The notes: generated by a model from the letters alone, not told the origin. Positions 9,624-19,496 are shown, numbered from the stretch's first letter. The stretch: 64,000 nucleotides of DNA from Imperialibacter roseus (GCF_032999765.1 NZ_CP136051.1:968417-1032416); one strand, 5' to 3'. Made by a program: numbers and translations.

Positions 9624-10051
9624 CCGGCATTCCTGACAACCTGATTCTGTTTGATGGAGTGTGCAATCTTTGTAATTCCTCCGTCAATTTTGTCATAGAA
9701 AGAGATAGAAAGTCAGTTTTTTCATTTGCGTCACTGCAGTCCGAAGTGGGCAGGGTGCTTTTAGAGAGCCAGGGAGTTTCGAATGCCGAACTGGAAAGTG
9801 TCATGCTCTGGCGGAATAGTGTGCTTTATAAAAAGAGCCGGGCAGCGCTCGAAATAAGCAGACAGCTGAGCGGACTTTGGCCCATTTTGTATGTATTTAG
9901 AATTGTACCCGCTTTTCTGAGAGACTTCGTCTACGACTTCGTAGCGGCCAACCGTTACAAATGGTTTGGCAAGAGAGATCAATGCCGGATGCCGGAACCA
10001 GGACTGAAAAAGCGGTTTGTGGAGAACATCCCGGCTTGGAAAAAGCTTTGA
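9602..10051 (+). CDS. DUF393 / DCC family thiol-disulfide oxidoreductase-like protein
   Basis: A 149-residue protein with LILFDGVCNLCNSSVNFVIERD near the N-terminus. The D-G-V-C-x-x-C motif (C21, C24) defines the DCC (DUF393) family of small thioredoxin-fold-like proteins. Their function is poorly known; disulfide chemistry is inferred from the CxxC. Further family features are FASLQSEVGR and a C-terminal RYKWFGKRDQCRMP. The ATG lies inside the 3' end of the preceding CHU_C gene (22 bp overlap), so the two are probably co-transcribed. A CxxC protein beside Cys-rich exported proteins is suggestive, but DUF393 proteins lack a signal peptide here. Confidence 0.85.
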   Translation: MGADHEIAGIPDNLILFDGVCNLCNSSVNFVIERDRKSVFSFASLQSEVGRVLLESQGVSNAELESVMLWRNSVLYKKSRAALEISRQLSGLWPILYVFRIVPAFLRDFVYDFVAANRYKWFGKRDQCRMPEPGLKKRFVENIPAWKKL

Positions 10052-10126
10052 AACTGAGAGGTAGCTAGCGGTAAACCCTCTTTCAGTTGTTATTGCATAA
10101 GTTAGTCACTTAAGTAATTCCAGCTG

Positions 10127-12922
10127 ATGAAAAGACTAGTAGAGGCATTTCTTTTGTTGCTTTTCTCCTGCACGGCTACATTTGCTACCCATATTAGGGC
10201 AGGTGAAATCACTGTCAGACGTATTTCCAATGGCCCTCATACATACGAAATAACTGTCATAGCCTATACCGACACAGGCTCACCAATTCAGTTTGGCGAA
10301 GGAAATATTAACCTGGGCGACGGGTCAGTTTATGCATTAAAAAACCTGGCGGCAAAGGAGACCATTCCACTGGGAAATGATGTGGCTTTTAACAGGTTCG
10401 TATTCACTCACACGTATCCAGCGCCGGGTGGTTACACCATCAGCTACCAGGAAAGCAATCGGAATGCTGGTGTTCTGAATATGATGCGGTCGATTGACAC
10501 TCCCTTTTACATTGAAACAACGCTGGCAATAGACCCTGCTTATAAGTTAAATAGCAGCCCTGTGCTATTGGTACCCCCGGTTGACAGAGCGATTGTTGGC
10601 GCACGGTTTGTTCACAATCCCGGGGCCTTCGATCAGGATGGTGATAGCCTGGCCTATAAAATGTGGTACCCAAAGCAAAACCGATTTGACTCTGTCTTTA
10701 ACTATCGGAACCCAAACCATAAGATTTTTTATGAAGGCAGGGATTATTTTGCGGCAAATCAAGACCAGGACAGCATTCCATCGTTTACACTTGACCCCAT
10801 TAGTGGCGACCTTGTTTGGGATGCGCCCGGGATGGCTGGTGAATACAACGTTGCATTCATTGTAGAAGAATGGCGTTTGTTTTTTGGAGAGTGGAAGCTG
10901 CTGGGCCAGGTGACCAGAGATATGCAAATTATAGTGGAAGAGTCGGATAACAGGCCTCCGGATTTGATAGTACCAGCAGATATTTGTGTAGAGGCTGGTA
11001 CACTGATACAAGACCAGGTCACCGGTATTGACCCCGAAGGAATGGGGGTTCTGATGGAGGCTTTTGGAGGCCCTTTTGAATTTTCGAGCGGCAATGCTTC
11101 ATTTTCTCCTGCCCCACCGGTTTATCAGCAATCTCCCGGCACGTTGAATTTCACATGGCAGACTGCTTGCAGCCATGTTCGGCAGCGGCCTTATGAAATT
11201 CGTTTCAAAGTGACAGACGAACCCGCCGATGGTGGTGCAAAGCTTGTGGATTTTGATACCTGGAACATCACCGTAGTGGCGCCAGCACCAACAGGACTTG
11301 CGGCAAGCTCAGAGCCCAATGGAGTGGTCAGGCTGTCGTGGGATGAGTACACTTGCTCAAATGCCGAATTGCTGCAAATTTGGCGACGGGTGGAGAGTTA
11401 TGATTTCACACCGGCCAACTGTGAGGTGGGCATGCCGGCATATGCCGGTTATGAGCTAATCGACGTGGTTGACGTAGGTGCTCTCGGGTATACAGACGAC
11501 AACCTGGGAGCCGGGTTAAATCCCGGCGCTTCCTATTGCTACCGGTTAGTTGCTTCATTTTATGAGCCTGAGGGTGGTCTTTCTTATGTGTCTGCGGAAG
11601 CTTGTGCTGTCATCAGGGCCGACGCACCGGTGATTACTCATGTGGATGTAGAAACCACTTCAACTGAAAACGGCAGAGTAAATGTATCATGGACGTCTCC
11701 ATTTGATATTGACAAAGTCGATTTTCCACCACCTTATACTTACGAGGTGCTGAGAGCAAAAGGCCTGAATGGCGACAATGAAATAGTAAGCCTTGGCACA
11801 ACGCAGGATACAACCTGGGTCGATCAGGGATTGAATACAGCAGACTTTCCATACAATTATCTGGTTCGCCACGTTGCTAACAATGGGCAGCTTGTTGGAG
11901 CTTCGTCGGCTGCCTCCACCGTCAGGCTTGAGCTGAAGTCAGACAGCACAAGTATTGACCTCAACTGGAGGTTTGATGTTCCCTGGTCAAACAATTCAAA
12001 AGAATTTCCGAAGCATTTCATCTATCGAAATAACGTAGACGTGGTCGACCCCGATGGCTTTTACCTTATTTCAAGCACAGACATCGCTGGTCAGGATTTT
12101 AAGTTTGCAGATACTCTGGGGCTGGTGCCTAAGACCGAATACTGCTATTATGTAACCACTCAGGGTAGCTACGGGAATCCCGCAATCGCTGCTCCGCTCC
12201 TCAACAGGTCACAGATTATCTGTGGCTACCTTGATGATAAAGTGCCGCCGTGCCTGCCGATTAGCCTGGCGCTCGACAATGCATTTTCCTGCGAGGCCCA
12301 AACTCAGTTTACTGATTGCGGAGCTAGCAACTTTTCTAACAGAATATTGTGGGAAAAGGAAGCTGTGTTTGAGTGCGAAGATGAGGCTGTGAGTTACAAT
12401 GTATATTTTTCTGCTCTTGGTGAGGAGGGCACCTACAACCTGATTGCGCAGGTGAATACCACAGACTTCACCCACCAAAACCTAAAATCTTTCAAGGGCT
12501 GTTACAGGGTGGCGGCGGTGGACAACTCGGGAAATGAAAGCGAGTGGACGGATCCGGTATGCAACGATAACTGCCCTTATTTTGAGTTGCCCAATGTTTT
12601 TACACCCAACAACGACGGGAAGAATGACCTTTTTATCCCTTATTACAACGATGGAACCATTGCCGATTTTGACTTAACTAGGTGCATGCGTTTTGTGAAG
12701 TCGGTCGATTTTAAAGTATACGACAGGTCAGGGAAGATGGTGTTCTATACCAATTCCAGTGGTGTTGAAGGCTCAATTTTTATCAACTGGGCGGGACAGA
12801 CGGAGGCAGGAATAGATCTCCCTTCGGGGGTCTACTATTATGTGGCCGATGTAGAATTTGATGTGCTGGATCAGCAGCAGGCCAAGGAAGAGTTGAAAGG
12901 CTGGGTTCAGCTGGTCAGGTGA
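10127..12922 (+). CDS. Large secreted protein, paralog of the 6786-9623 protein, CHU_C (type B) T9SS domain
   Basis: A 931-residue paralog of the 6786-9623 product, matching it along the whole length. The signal peptide MKRLVEAFLLLLFSCTATFA precedes THIRAGEITVRRIS. Shared segments include FTHTYPAPGGYTISY, PPVDRAIVGARFVHNPGA, EADICVEAGTL-type repeats and MPAYAGYELIDVVD. The end is NVFTPNNDGKNDLF ... LPSGVYYYVADV ... WVQLVR, a CHU_C domain for T9SS export. The duplication appears to be a tandem gene duplication with the DUF393 gene in between. No catalytic motif is visible; a structural or adhesive surface role is inference. Confidence 0.85.
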   Translation: MKRLVEAFLLLLFSCTATFATHIRAGEITVRRISNGPHTYEITVIAYTDTGSPIQFGEGNINLGDGSVYALKNLAAKETIPLGNDVAFNRFVFTHTYPAPGGYTISYQESNRNAGVLNMMRSIDTPFYIETTLAIDPAYKLNSSPVLLVPPVDRAIVGARFVHNPGAFDQDGDSLAYKMWYPKQNRFDSVFNYRNPNHKIFYEGRDYFAANQDQDSIPSFTLDPISGDLVWDAPGMAGEYNVAFIVEEWRLFFGEWKLLGQVTRDMQIIVEESDNRPPDLIVPADICVEAGTLIQDQVTGIDPEGMGVLMEAFGGPFEFSSGNASFSPAPPVYQQSPGTLNFTWQTACSHVRQRPYEIRFKVTDEPADGGAKLVDFDTWNITVVAPAPTGLAASSEPNGVVRLSWDEYTCSNAELLQIWRRVESYDFTPANCEVGMPAYAGYELIDVVDVGALGYTDDNLGAGLNPGASYCYRLVASFYEPEGGLSYVSAEACAVIRADAPVITHVDVETTSTENGRVNVSWTSPFDIDKVDFPPPYTYEVLRAKGLNGDNEIVSLGTTQDTTWVDQGLNTADFPYNYLVRHVANNGQLVGASSAASTVRLELKSDSTSIDLNWRFDVPWSNNSKEFPKHFIYRNNVDVVDPDGFYLISSTDIAGQDFKFADTLGLVPKTEYCYYVTTQGSYGNPAIAAPLLNRSQIICGYLDDKVPPCLPISLALDNAFSCEAQTQFTDCGASNFSNRILWEKEAVFECEDEAVSYNVYFSALGEEGTYNLIAQVNTTDFTHQNLKSFKGCYRVAAVDNSGNESEWTDPVCNDNCPYFELPNVFTPNNDGKNDLFIPYYNDGTIADFDLTRCMRFVKSVDFKVYDRSGKMVFYTNSSGVEGSIFINWAGQTEAGIDLPSGVYYYVADVEFDVLDQQQAKEELKGWVQLVR

Positions 12923-13000
12923 TTAATGCATCCTCTTTTCAGGAACCGACATTTGCATATTCTTCGTAGCTTTGGGGTTTCAAACTAACTCACATCCACT

Positions 13001-13876
13001 ATGAATGCATATGTTTTCCCAGGGCAGGGGGCTCAGTTTTCCGGAATGGGCAAGGAGCTGTACGACACCAATGAAAAGGCAAAAGCGCTGTTCGAAAAAG
13101 CCAACGAAATACTGGGATTCAGGATTATAGATGTCATGTTCAGTGGCTCTGATGAAGAGCTAAAGCAAACTAAAGTCACCCAGCCGGCCATCTTTATACA
13201 TTCAGTGGTAATGGCGATGGTTTCAGATAATTTCAAACCCGACATGGTAGCTGGCCATTCTCTTGGCGAATTCTCGGCACTTGTTGCCAATAAATCGCTC
13301 TCTTTTGAAGATGGGCTTCGCCTTGTTAGCAAGCGGGCGCTCGCCATGCAAAAAGCTTGTGAACTGACGCCGTCCACCATGGCAGCGGTGCTGGGACTCG
13401 ACGACGCAAAGGTAGAGGAAGTTTGTGCTTCAGTTACTGGCGAGGTAGTAGTGCCTGCCAACTACAACTGCCCGGGTCAGTTGGTTATATCAGGGTCTGT
13501 GAAAGGGATAGAAATTGCTTGCGAGAAAATGAAAGAGGCAGGGGCAAAAAGGGCGTTGGTGTTGCCTGTTGGAGGAGCGTTTCATTCTCCGCTGATGGAG
13601 CCAGCCAGGCAAGAGCTCGCAGCTGCTATTGAGGCGACTCATTTCTCTCAGCCAATATGCCCGGTTTATCAAAATGTAACGACCAAAGGATCGGTTAACA
13701 TTGATGAAATTAAAAAGAACTTGATTTCCCAGCTTACAGCTCCTGTAAAGTGGACACAGTCGGTTCAAAATATGGTGGCCGATGGTGCCATCAACTTCAT
13801 TGAATGCGGCCCGGGTAAGGTACTTCAGGGGCTTGTGAAGAAAATTTCACCCGAGGTTTCTGCGGGTAGTTTGTGA
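13001..13876 (+). CDS. fabD: Malonyl-CoA:ACP transacylase
   Basis: 291 residues, normal for FabD, which loads malonyl groups onto acyl carrier protein for fatty-acid synthesis in the cytoplasm. GQGAQFSGMG lies at residues 8-17 and the nucleophile is Ser87 in AGHSLGEFSALV. The catalytic His is in GGAFHSPLMEPA, and FIECGPGKVLQGL closes the fold. The gene stands alone: CHU_C gene upstream, convergent HPt-like gene downstream. A TAGCTTTG box at 12967-12974 resembles the Bacteroidetes -7 element, but no TTG sits at the right distance. Confidence 0.96.
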   Translation: MNAYVFPGQGAQFSGMGKELYDTNEKAKALFEKANEILGFRIIDVMFSGSDEELKQTKVTQPAIFIHSVVMAMVSDNFKPDMVAGHSLGEFSALVANKSLSFEDGLRLVSKRALAMQKACELTPSTMAAVLGLDDAKVEEVCASVTGEVVVPANYNCPGQLVISGSVKGIEIACEKMKEAGAKRALVLPVGGAFHSPLMEPARQELAAAIEATHFSQPICPVYQNVTTKGSVNIDEIKKNLISQLTAPVKWTQSVQNMVADGAINFIECGPGKVLQGLVKKISPEVSAGSL

Positions 13877-13919
13877 TCTGTAAATATTAAAAGCTGATCT
13901 TCAAATTGTTATGTGAATA

Positions 13920-13940
13920 GCCCCCTTGTGGGGCGCTTTT
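13920..13940. terminator. Terminator between fabD and HPt-like gene
   Basis: GCCCC-CTTGT-GGGGC hairpin followed by GCTTTT. It lies 44 bp after the fabD stop and before the convergent gene end. Confidence 0.6.
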
Positions 13941-13960
13941 CTTGAAACGTTCACAAAATA

Positions 13961-14314
13961 TTACATCACCTTCAATTCATCTAGCTCGGCTATCTTGTCT
14001 TCAAGGCGTTGGAAAAGTTGTTGAAAAAGGTCATTCAGCCTGAGGGTCAGTGCTTCGGTGTGCAGGTTTTTGTCGCCTTCATAGAAACTTGTGACTTGAG
14101 TAAGTGCGTCCATGAGCTCTGCATACTCAAGCGTGTTGAGTGTAGAGAAAATCTTATGCTTTAGGTGAGAAAAGGCGGTAGAATCACCCTTTTCAATGCT
14201 TGAGGTTATTTTGCCCTGAGCTTTTTCAAACTCCTGGTACATAAATTCGAGTAGCTGCCTGTAAGCGTCAGGGCTGCTCCGGTATAAGCTGTCTAGGTTT
14301 TCGAAGTTCATCAC
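13961..14314 (-). CDS. HPt-like (histidine phosphotransfer) domain protein
   Basis: A 117-residue, helix-rich, charged protein without signal peptide or membrane segment. The segment FSHLKHKIFSTLNTLEYAEL (around His50) resembles the HPt motif, His followed by x-L-K then a small/hydrophobic run and a second helix. HPt proteins relay phosphate between hybrid kinases and response regulators. No kinase or regulator is adjacent; the TPR kinase at 25.4 kb is an unproven candidate partner. The remainder (EGDKNLHTEALTLRLND) would form the third and fourth helices. Alternatively it is an unrelated helical protein. Start may be either of two consecutive Met codons. Confidence 0.5.
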   Translation of the reverse strand: MMNFENLDSLYRSSPDAYRQLLEFMYQEFEKAQGKITSSIEKGDSTAFSHLKHKIFSTLNTLEYAELMDALTQVTSFYEGDKNLHTEALTLRLNDLFQQLFQRLEDKIAELDELKVM

Positions 14315-14396
14315 AAAAATAAAGGGATAACATTTACTTGTTATCCCTAAATTAAGCCTTTTAACTTTTGCGGTTTACGAAAAATTCGGAATAACC

Positions 14397-16208
14397 TTAC
14401 TCCGACATTTTAGCGTCCATGCGTTTCCGCTCATTTTCATCAAGATAGATTTTTCTCATCCTGATAGAGAGAGGAGTCACTTCCACGTATTCGTCTTTCT
14501 TGATATACTCCAGTGCTTCTTCCAAAGAGAACCTTCTTTTTGGGTAGATCTTCGCACTATCGTCAGTTCCGGATGCCCTTACGTTGGTAAGTTTTTTGCC
14601 CTCCTGAACGTTCACAACAAGGTCGTTATTTCTTGAGTGCTCTCCAATGACCATGCCGCCGTACACCTCATCTCCCGGATCAACAAAGAAAGTGCCTCTG
14701 TCCTGAAGTTTGTCGATTTTGTAGGCAGTAGCGCTTCCGGTGTCCACTGATATGATGGAACCATTGATCCTGCCAGGTATGGGGCCTTTGTAAGGCTGGT
14801 AGCTCAGGAATCGGTGCGTCATGATGGCTTCACCCTGAGTGGCCGTAAGCACACTGTTTCTTAGTCCGATAATGCCACGGGCAGGAATCTCAAATTCCAG
14901 GTGCTGCAAGTCGCCTTTTGGCTCCATAATCTTAAGCTCAGCCTTCTTTTGCGTAGCGAGTTCGATTACCTTACCAGCTGACTCCTGAGGTACATCAACT
15001 ACCAGAAGTTCGATTGGCTCGTTGCGGATGCCGTCAACTTCTTTGAACAACACCTGCGGCTGGCCTACCTGAAACTCATAGCCTTCACGGCGCATGGTTT
15101 CGATAAGAATAGACAAGTGGAGTACACCACGGCCGTACACGAGGAATTTGTCTTCTGATGTAGTTTCTTCAATTCGAAGGGCTAGGTTTTTCTCAGTTTC
15201 TCTGAAAAGTCGGTCTCTTACGTGGCGTGATGTCACGAATTTACCTTCTTTACCATAGAAAGGCGAGTTGTTGATGGTGAAGAGCATACTCATGGTAGGC
15301 TCATCAATAGATATTCTTGGCAGTGGCTGCGGATTATCTGCGTCTGTAATAGTGTCACCGATTTCAAAGTCTTCGATGCCTACAAGCGCACAAATATCAC
15401 CAGCGGAAACTTCAGGTACACGCAGCCTTCCCAGGCCTTCGAATACACTGATTTCCTTAATTTTCACTTTCTTAACAACACCGTTTTTCTTGCAAAGACC
15501 CACAGTGGCACCTTCAACAAGTTTGCCCTGAAATACTCTGCCAATGGCAATACGGCCAGTGTAGGCATTAAAGTCCAAAGAAGTGATTTGCATTTGTGGC
15601 AAGCCCTCTCTCAAAGGAGCTGGAGGAATTACTTCTAATATCGTGTCGAGCAAAGCAGTGATGTCCTCTGTCTTCACTTTCCAGTCGTGGCTCATCCAGC
15701 CGTGCTTCGAAGAACCGTAAACAGTTCTGAAATCCAGCTGATCTTCCGTTGCATCAAGGTTGTACATTAGCTCAAACACCTGCTCATGTACTTCGTCAGG
15801 CCGACAGTTCTCTTTGTCTACCTTATTGATGACCACAATGGGCTTAAGTCCCAGTGCAATCGCCTTGCTTAACACAAAGCGTGTTTGAGGCATGGGGCCT
15901 TCAAAGGCATCCACCAAAAGCAACACGCCATCAGCCATTTTCAGCACCCTTTCTACTTCACCTCCGAAATCGGAGTGACCAGGGGTGTCGATAATGTTGA
16001 TCTTAACGTCTTTGTAACGAATAGATACATTTTTCGACAGGATGGTGATGCCACGCTCTCTTTCCAGGTCATTGTTGTCAAGGATCAAGTCCCCAAACTC
16101 CTGGTTTTCCCTGAAAAGCTTGGACTGGTGGATGATTTTGTCAACCAAAGTAGTTTTACCGTGGTCAACGTGCGCTATGATAGCGATATTACGGATATTA
16201 TTAGACAT
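14397..16208 (-). CDS. typA: Ribosome-associated translational GTPase TypA/BipA
   Basis: 603 residues from the ATG at 16208. The G domain has AHVDHGKTT (12-20), RERGITI, DTPGHSDFGGEVER and NKVD. It is followed by EF-G-like domains, including YGRGVLHLSILIETMRREGYE, and the TypA-specific C-terminus. TypA binds ribosomes and supports assembly and stress growth. A longer frame opens at 16247, but the promoter -7 box (16228-16235) would then lie inside the coding sequence, so 16208 is chosen. Monocistronic. Nothing unusual. Confidence 0.96.
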   Translation of the reverse strand: MSNNIRNIAIIAHVDHGKTTLVDKIIHQSKLFRENQEFGDLILDNNDLERERGITILSKNVSIRYKDVKINIIDTPGHSDFGGEVERVLKMADGVLLLVDAFEGPMPQTRFVLSKAIALGLKPIVVINKVDKENCRPDEVHEQVFELMYNLDATEDQLDFRTVYGSSKHGWMSHDWKVKTEDITALLDTILEVIPPAPLREGLPQMQITSLDFNAYTGRIAIGRVFQGKLVEGATVGLCKKNGVVKKVKIKEISVFEGLGRLRVPEVSAGDICALVGIEDFEIGDTITDADNPQPLPRISIDEPTMSMLFTINNSPFYGKEGKFVTSRHVRDRLFRETEKNLALRIEETTSEDKFLVYGRGVLHLSILIETMRREGYEFQVGQPQVLFKEVDGIRNEPIELLVVDVPQESAGKVIELATQKKAELKIMEPKGDLQHLEFEIPARGIIGLRNSVLTATQGEAIMTHRFLSYQPYKGPIPGRINGSIISVDTGSATAYKIDKLQDRGTFFVDPGDEVYGGMVIGEHSRNNDLVVNVQEGKKLTNVRASGTDDSAKIYPKRRFSLEEALEYIKKDEYVEVTPLSIRMRKIYLDENERKRMDAKMSE

Positions 16209-16227
16209 GTCTTTAGAAATTCGCCCG

Positions 16228-16235
16228 CAAAGGTA
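16228..16235 (-). promoter_or_regulatory. -7 element of typA promoter
   Basis: Minus-strand TACCTTTG is a perfect TAnnTTTG box about 20 bp before the typA ATG. At 20 nt spacing the -33 position reads TTC instead of TTG. It decides the shorter start of typA. Confidence 0.6.
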
Positions 16236-16320
16236 CGAATAAAACATGGCTAAAAGAAGGCATGTTAAGAAATAGTAATTTCAAAGGCAAGATGAGTGAA
16301 CAGAAAGCCAGGCGCTTAGT

Positions 16321-16665
16321 TTATTTCGTCTTCTTTTTTAGTGATTCTTTGTAAGCTGTTTCCAGTGCATCTTTCATAAGCTCTTCTGGTACTTTATCCA
16401 GCTCAAACGTAGTCCAGCCCTGCTGGCCCCATTTGTTGGGAACCGCATATACCCCTTTTTCAAATTCGCAGAAAACCGATTGATCTACTTCGTTGAACTT
16501 GAGGTTGGCAGTGTGGCTGGCCTCATGAAGGGTAGCAAATATCACCCTGGCTTTGAACGCAGCTCTGTCGAAATGAGGTTTTTCTTCGACCCCCGGAAAC
16601 GACGACGCAATTTTTCTAAATACCTCTATGGTTACCAAAGCAAATCCAGTTGATGTGCTCAGCAA
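16321..16665 (-). CDS. MmcQ/YjbR family protein
   Basis: A 114-residue protein of the MmcQ/YjbR-like (CyaY-like fold) family. It shows FRKIASSFPGVEEKPHFDRAAF, then FCEFEKGVYAVPNKWGQQGWTTFEL and a C-terminal helix VPEELMKDALETAYK. These are the usual family blocks: PGVEE near the start and W-G-x-x-G-W-T centrally. Members are called DNA-binding by analogy; the biochemical role is not established. The true start may be a few codons inside (a TTG at the L before VTIEVFRK), as family members begin close to the TIEVFR strand. It is divergent from metG, 131 bp apart. Confidence 0.75.
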   Translation of the reverse strand: MLSTSTGFALVTIEVFRKIASSFPGVEEKPHFDRAAFKARVIFATLHEASHTANLKFNEVDQSVFCEFEKGVYAVPNKWGQQGWTTFELDKVPEELMKDALETAYKESLKKKTK

Positions 16666-16770
16666 ATTAATAAATACGTTGTTAAAGCAAACCGAAAATG
16701 AAATTGTGTCCGTTGGATTCTTTGTACCGACTTTAGTAGCTCAACACTTAAACACTTTCACTCTTTCCCC

Positions 16771-16778
16771 TATCTTTG
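16771..16778 (+). promoter_or_regulatory. -7 element of metG promoter
   Basis: TATCTTTG, a perfect match to TAnnTTTG, ends 18 bp before the metG ATG. Twenty nt upstream the sequence is TTA (consensus TTG). Confidence 0.6.
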
Positions 16779-16796
16779 CAGCCCAAACCAAGAATA

Positions 16797-18866
16797 ATGG
16801 CTAAGAAGACTTACAAAAGACACACCGTTACCGCTGCATTGATCTATGCCAATGGCCCCATTCACATAGGTCATTTGGCAGGCTGCTATCTCCCATCCGA
16901 CATCTATGTGAGGTACATGCGCTCAATGGGGGAGGATATCGTGTTTGTGAGTGGAACGGATGAGCACGGCGTACCCATTACGCTGAAAGCCCGCAATGAG
17001 GGAACAACGCCTCAGGGGGTGGTGGATAAATACTACGACATCATTAAGAACTCTTTTGCTGAGTTTGGTATTTCTTTCGATACCTATTCACGCACAAGCC
17101 GGGAGATTCATCATAAGACCTCGCAGGATTTTTTCCTTAATCTTTATGAGAAGGGGATTTTTGAAGAACAAACCACCGAGCAATATTTCGATGAAAAGGC
17201 CAATCAGTTTTTAGCGGACAGGTACATAGTAGGTACATGCCCCACTTGCGGCAACGAAAACGCCTATGGCGATCAGTGCGAAAAATGTGGGAGTACCCTA
17301 AGTCCTCAGGAGCTAGGTAATCCCCGTTCTATGCTGAGCGGTGAGAAACCGGTGCTGAAGCCCACCAAAAACTGGTACATGCCGCTCGATAAGCTTCAGC
17401 CTAAAATTGAAAAGTACGTAGACAGCCACCCTGAGTGGAAAACCAACGTGTTTGGGCAGTGCAAAAGCTGGCTGAACCAGGGCCTGCAGCCTCGCTCCAT
17501 GACTCGTGACCTCGACTGGGGGGTGAAAGTGCCGTTGCCAGATACTGAAGGGAAAGTGCTCTACGTGTGGTTCGATGCGCCCATTGGCTATATCTCCGCC
17601 ACAAAGGAACTGAAGCCCAACGACTGGGAGAAATACTGGAAGGATGAGGACACCCGCCTGGTGCACTTCATTGGTAAGGATAATATCGTTTTCCACTGCA
17701 TCATTTTCCCTTCCATGCTCATGGAGCACGGCGATTTTGTGGTGCCCGACAACGTGCCTGCCAACGAATTTATGAACCTTGAGGGGCAGAAGATCAGCAC
17801 GAGCCGCAACTGGGCAGTGTGGCTCCACGAGTACCTGGAGGAGTTTCCGGGTAAGCAGGACGTGCTGCGCTATGTGCTTTGCGCCAATGCGCCGGAAACC
17901 AAGGACAATGACTTTACCTGGAAAGATTTCCAGACAAGAAATAACAGTGAGCTGGTGGCCATCTTTGGCAACTTCGTGAACAGGGCAGTGGTGCTTACTC
18001 ATAAATATTATGAGGGCAAGGTGCCTGAGAGAGGAGAGCTTTTCCAGTTTGATGAAGAAACGCTGGCTAAGTTGGCGGAATTCCCGGGAGTGATTGCCGG
18101 CTCTATCGAGCAGTTCAAATTTCGGGAAGCGTTGGCTTCGCTGATGGATCTGGCGAGGTTGGGTAATAAGTACCTGGCCGACACGGAGCCCTGGAAGCTG
18201 ATCAAGACTGACCCTGAGCGTGTGAAAACCATCATGAACATCGCTTTACAAATAGCAGCCACGCTGCAGGTGGTGTGTGAGCCCTTTTTACCATTCACTG
18301 CCAGTAAGTTGGGTGGCATGTTCAACCAGAAAGGCGTCAAATGGAGTGACCTTGGAAAAGGTGATCTTTTAGCGGCCGGGCACCAGCTGGAGGCAGCGAC
18401 GCTGCTGTTCGAAAAAATAGAAGACGATGTGGTGGAGGCTCAGATAGCAAAGCTGGAAGCAACAAAGAAACTAAACAGTCCTGCCGAAAAAGCAGGCGAA
18501 ATAAAAAAAGCAGAAAAGATGGAGGTACCCGGGCTTAAGGAAGAGATAGTGTATGATGATTTCACCAAGCTAGACATGCGAGTGGCTACTGTGCTGGAGT
18601 GCGAAAGAGTGCCCAAGTCAGACAAGCTGCTCAAGTTTTTGCTCGACACAGGCATCGATAAGCGCACTATTTTAAGTGGCATTGCCAAGCATTATCAACC
18701 CGAAGACCTGATAGGAAAGCAGGTAGTGGTGCTGGCTAACCTGGCCCCCCGCAAAATGATGGGCATTGAATCGCAGGGCATGATTTTGTCGGCTGAGGAT
18801 GAAGAGGGTAACCTGAGACTGTTGCAGGCCAATGCGGTAACAAATCCGGGAGCGACCATCAGCTAA
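16797..18866 (+). CDS. metG: Methionyl-tRNA synthetase
   Basis: 689 residues from the ATG at 16797. The class I HIGH motif is HIGH at 23-26 and the KMSKS equivalent is KISTS at 332-336. A zinc knuckle, [17 protein letters not shown], sits in the connective domain. The last ~110 residues ([19 protein letters not shown] ... GIESQGMIL) form the Trbp111/EMAPII-like tRNA-binding domain found in the long MetG form. An upstream in-frame ATG at 16776 overlaps the promoter box and is rejected. Monocistronic and complete. Confidence 0.97.
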   Translation: MAKKTYKRHTVTAALIYANGPIHIGHLAGCYLPSDIYVRYMRSMGEDIVFVSGTDEHGVPITLKARNEGTTPQGVVDKYYDIIKNSFAEFGISFDTYSRTSREIHHKTSQDFFLNLYEKGIFEEQTTEQYFDEKANQFLADRYIVGTCPTCGNENAYGDQCEKCGSTLSPQELGNPRSMLSGEKPVLKPTKNWYMPLDKLQPKIEKYVDSHPEWKTNVFGQCKSWLNQGLQPRSMTRDLDWGVKVPLPDTEGKVLYVWFDAPIGYISATKELKPNDWEKYWKDEDTRLVHFIGKDNIVFHCIIFPSMLMEHGDFVVPDNVPANEFMNLEGQKISTSRNWAVWLHEYLEEFPGKQDVLRYVLCANAPETKDNDFTWKDFQTRNNSELVAIFGNFVNRAVVLTHKYYEGKVPERGELFQFDEETLAKLAEFPGVIAGSIEQFKFREALASLMDLARLGNKYLADTEPWKLIKTDPERVKTIMNIALQIAATLQVVCEPFLPFTASKLGGMFNQKGVKWSDLGKGDLLAAGHQLEAATLLFEKIEDDVVEAQIAKLEATKKLNSPAEKAGEIKKAEKMEVPGLKEEIVYDDFTKLDMRVATVLECERVPKSDKLLKFLLDTGIDKRTILSGIAKHYQPEDLIGKQVVVLANLAPRKMMGIESQGMILSAEDEEGNLRLLQANAVTNPGATIS

Positions 18867-18873
18867 TTTTTAG

Positions 18874-18910
18874 TTGCTCGCAGAGACGCAAAGTCGCAGA
18901 AAAAAGGAAT
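18874..18910 (-). repeat. Inverted flank copy of the CTYNGCGN repeat, left of the GxxExxY gene
   Basis: The plus strand reads TTGCTCGCAGAGACGC (18874-18889). This is the exact reverse complement of GCGTCTCTGCGAGCAA at 19545-19560 and 19656-19671 on the other side of the GxxExxY gene. It then continues AAAGTCGCAG. On the minus strand it shows the 8-nt period CTGCGA / CTTTGCGT / CTCTGCGA. It begins 7 bp after the metG stop. Confidence 0.8.
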
Positions 18911-18933
18911 GCTCGAAGGCTTTACTTGGTCTG

Positions 18934-19320
18934 CTATAGGTTATTGACAATCCTTATAATGCCGTTTTTTATTAAGGACTCGTTGAAGTTGACAAGCAGA
19001 CCTAATTTCAGTCCGGTGAGCTTTAGGTAGGTCAGAAGCTGTTTTTTGTGGACGTCAGCCAGCGACTCAATGGATTTAATCTCCACAATGACTTTGTCCT
19101 CAACAATCAAGTCTGCCCGAAAACCTTGATCCATCTTTATACCTTTCCAGACCACGGGTATGGCTATCTGCTTTTCAACTTTGAGTCCGTCAGCTGTCAG
19201 TTCATGATGTAAAATGGTCTCATATACTGTCTCGAATAATCCAGGACCGAGCTGACTGTGTATTTCATATAGTTTATTTACAATAATTCTGGAAATGTCG
19301 TTTTCGTGTAGTGTTGTCAT
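18934..19320 (-). CDS. GxxExxY family protein (PD-(D/E)XK nuclease-like)
   Basis: 128 residues. The family name motif is seen as G27-L-F-E30-T-V-Y33 in LGPGLFETVYETILHHEL. Downstream, FRADLIVEDKVIVEIKS gives D70, E80 and K82, the D-x-n-E-x-K core of the PD-(D/E)XK nuclease fold (PDDEXK_3). Function is unknown; nuclease activity is predicted from the fold only. The gene sits in an ~800-bp insert between metG and pdhB bracketed by repeats in opposite orientation: one copy at 18874-18910, and an array at 19497-19684. It has no operon partner. The protein is complete, from MTTLHENDISRIIV to IIRIVNNL. Confidence 0.9.
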   Translation of the reverse strand: MTTLHENDISRIIVNKLYEIHSQLGPGLFETVYETILHHELTADGLKVEKQIAIPVVWKGIKMDQGFRADLIVEDKVIVEIKSIESLADVHKKQLLTYLKLTGLKLGLLVNFNESLIKNGIIRIVNNL

Positions 19321-19496
19321 ATTTATTCATTTTTTTGAACGTAAAATAGTGCATTTGACTCACATGTAAGGTATTAGTATGCTTGGAGTGACATTTATCC
19401 AGCTCCAATTTCAATTCGCCGTGGATTCCCCGGCGCTTTTGAGTAGGTATCTCCTCTTCTGATATTCCTGCACTTCTGCTGGAAACATTCTCTTCC

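Noticed and set aside
5307..12922. A T9SS/gliding machinery locus.
   Set aside because: Only cargo-type proteins are present; no Por/Gld/Spr core components are in the window.
17313..18002. A 229-codon minus-strand frame.
   Set aside because: Antisense to metG, which has HIGH and KISTS motifs in the right places.
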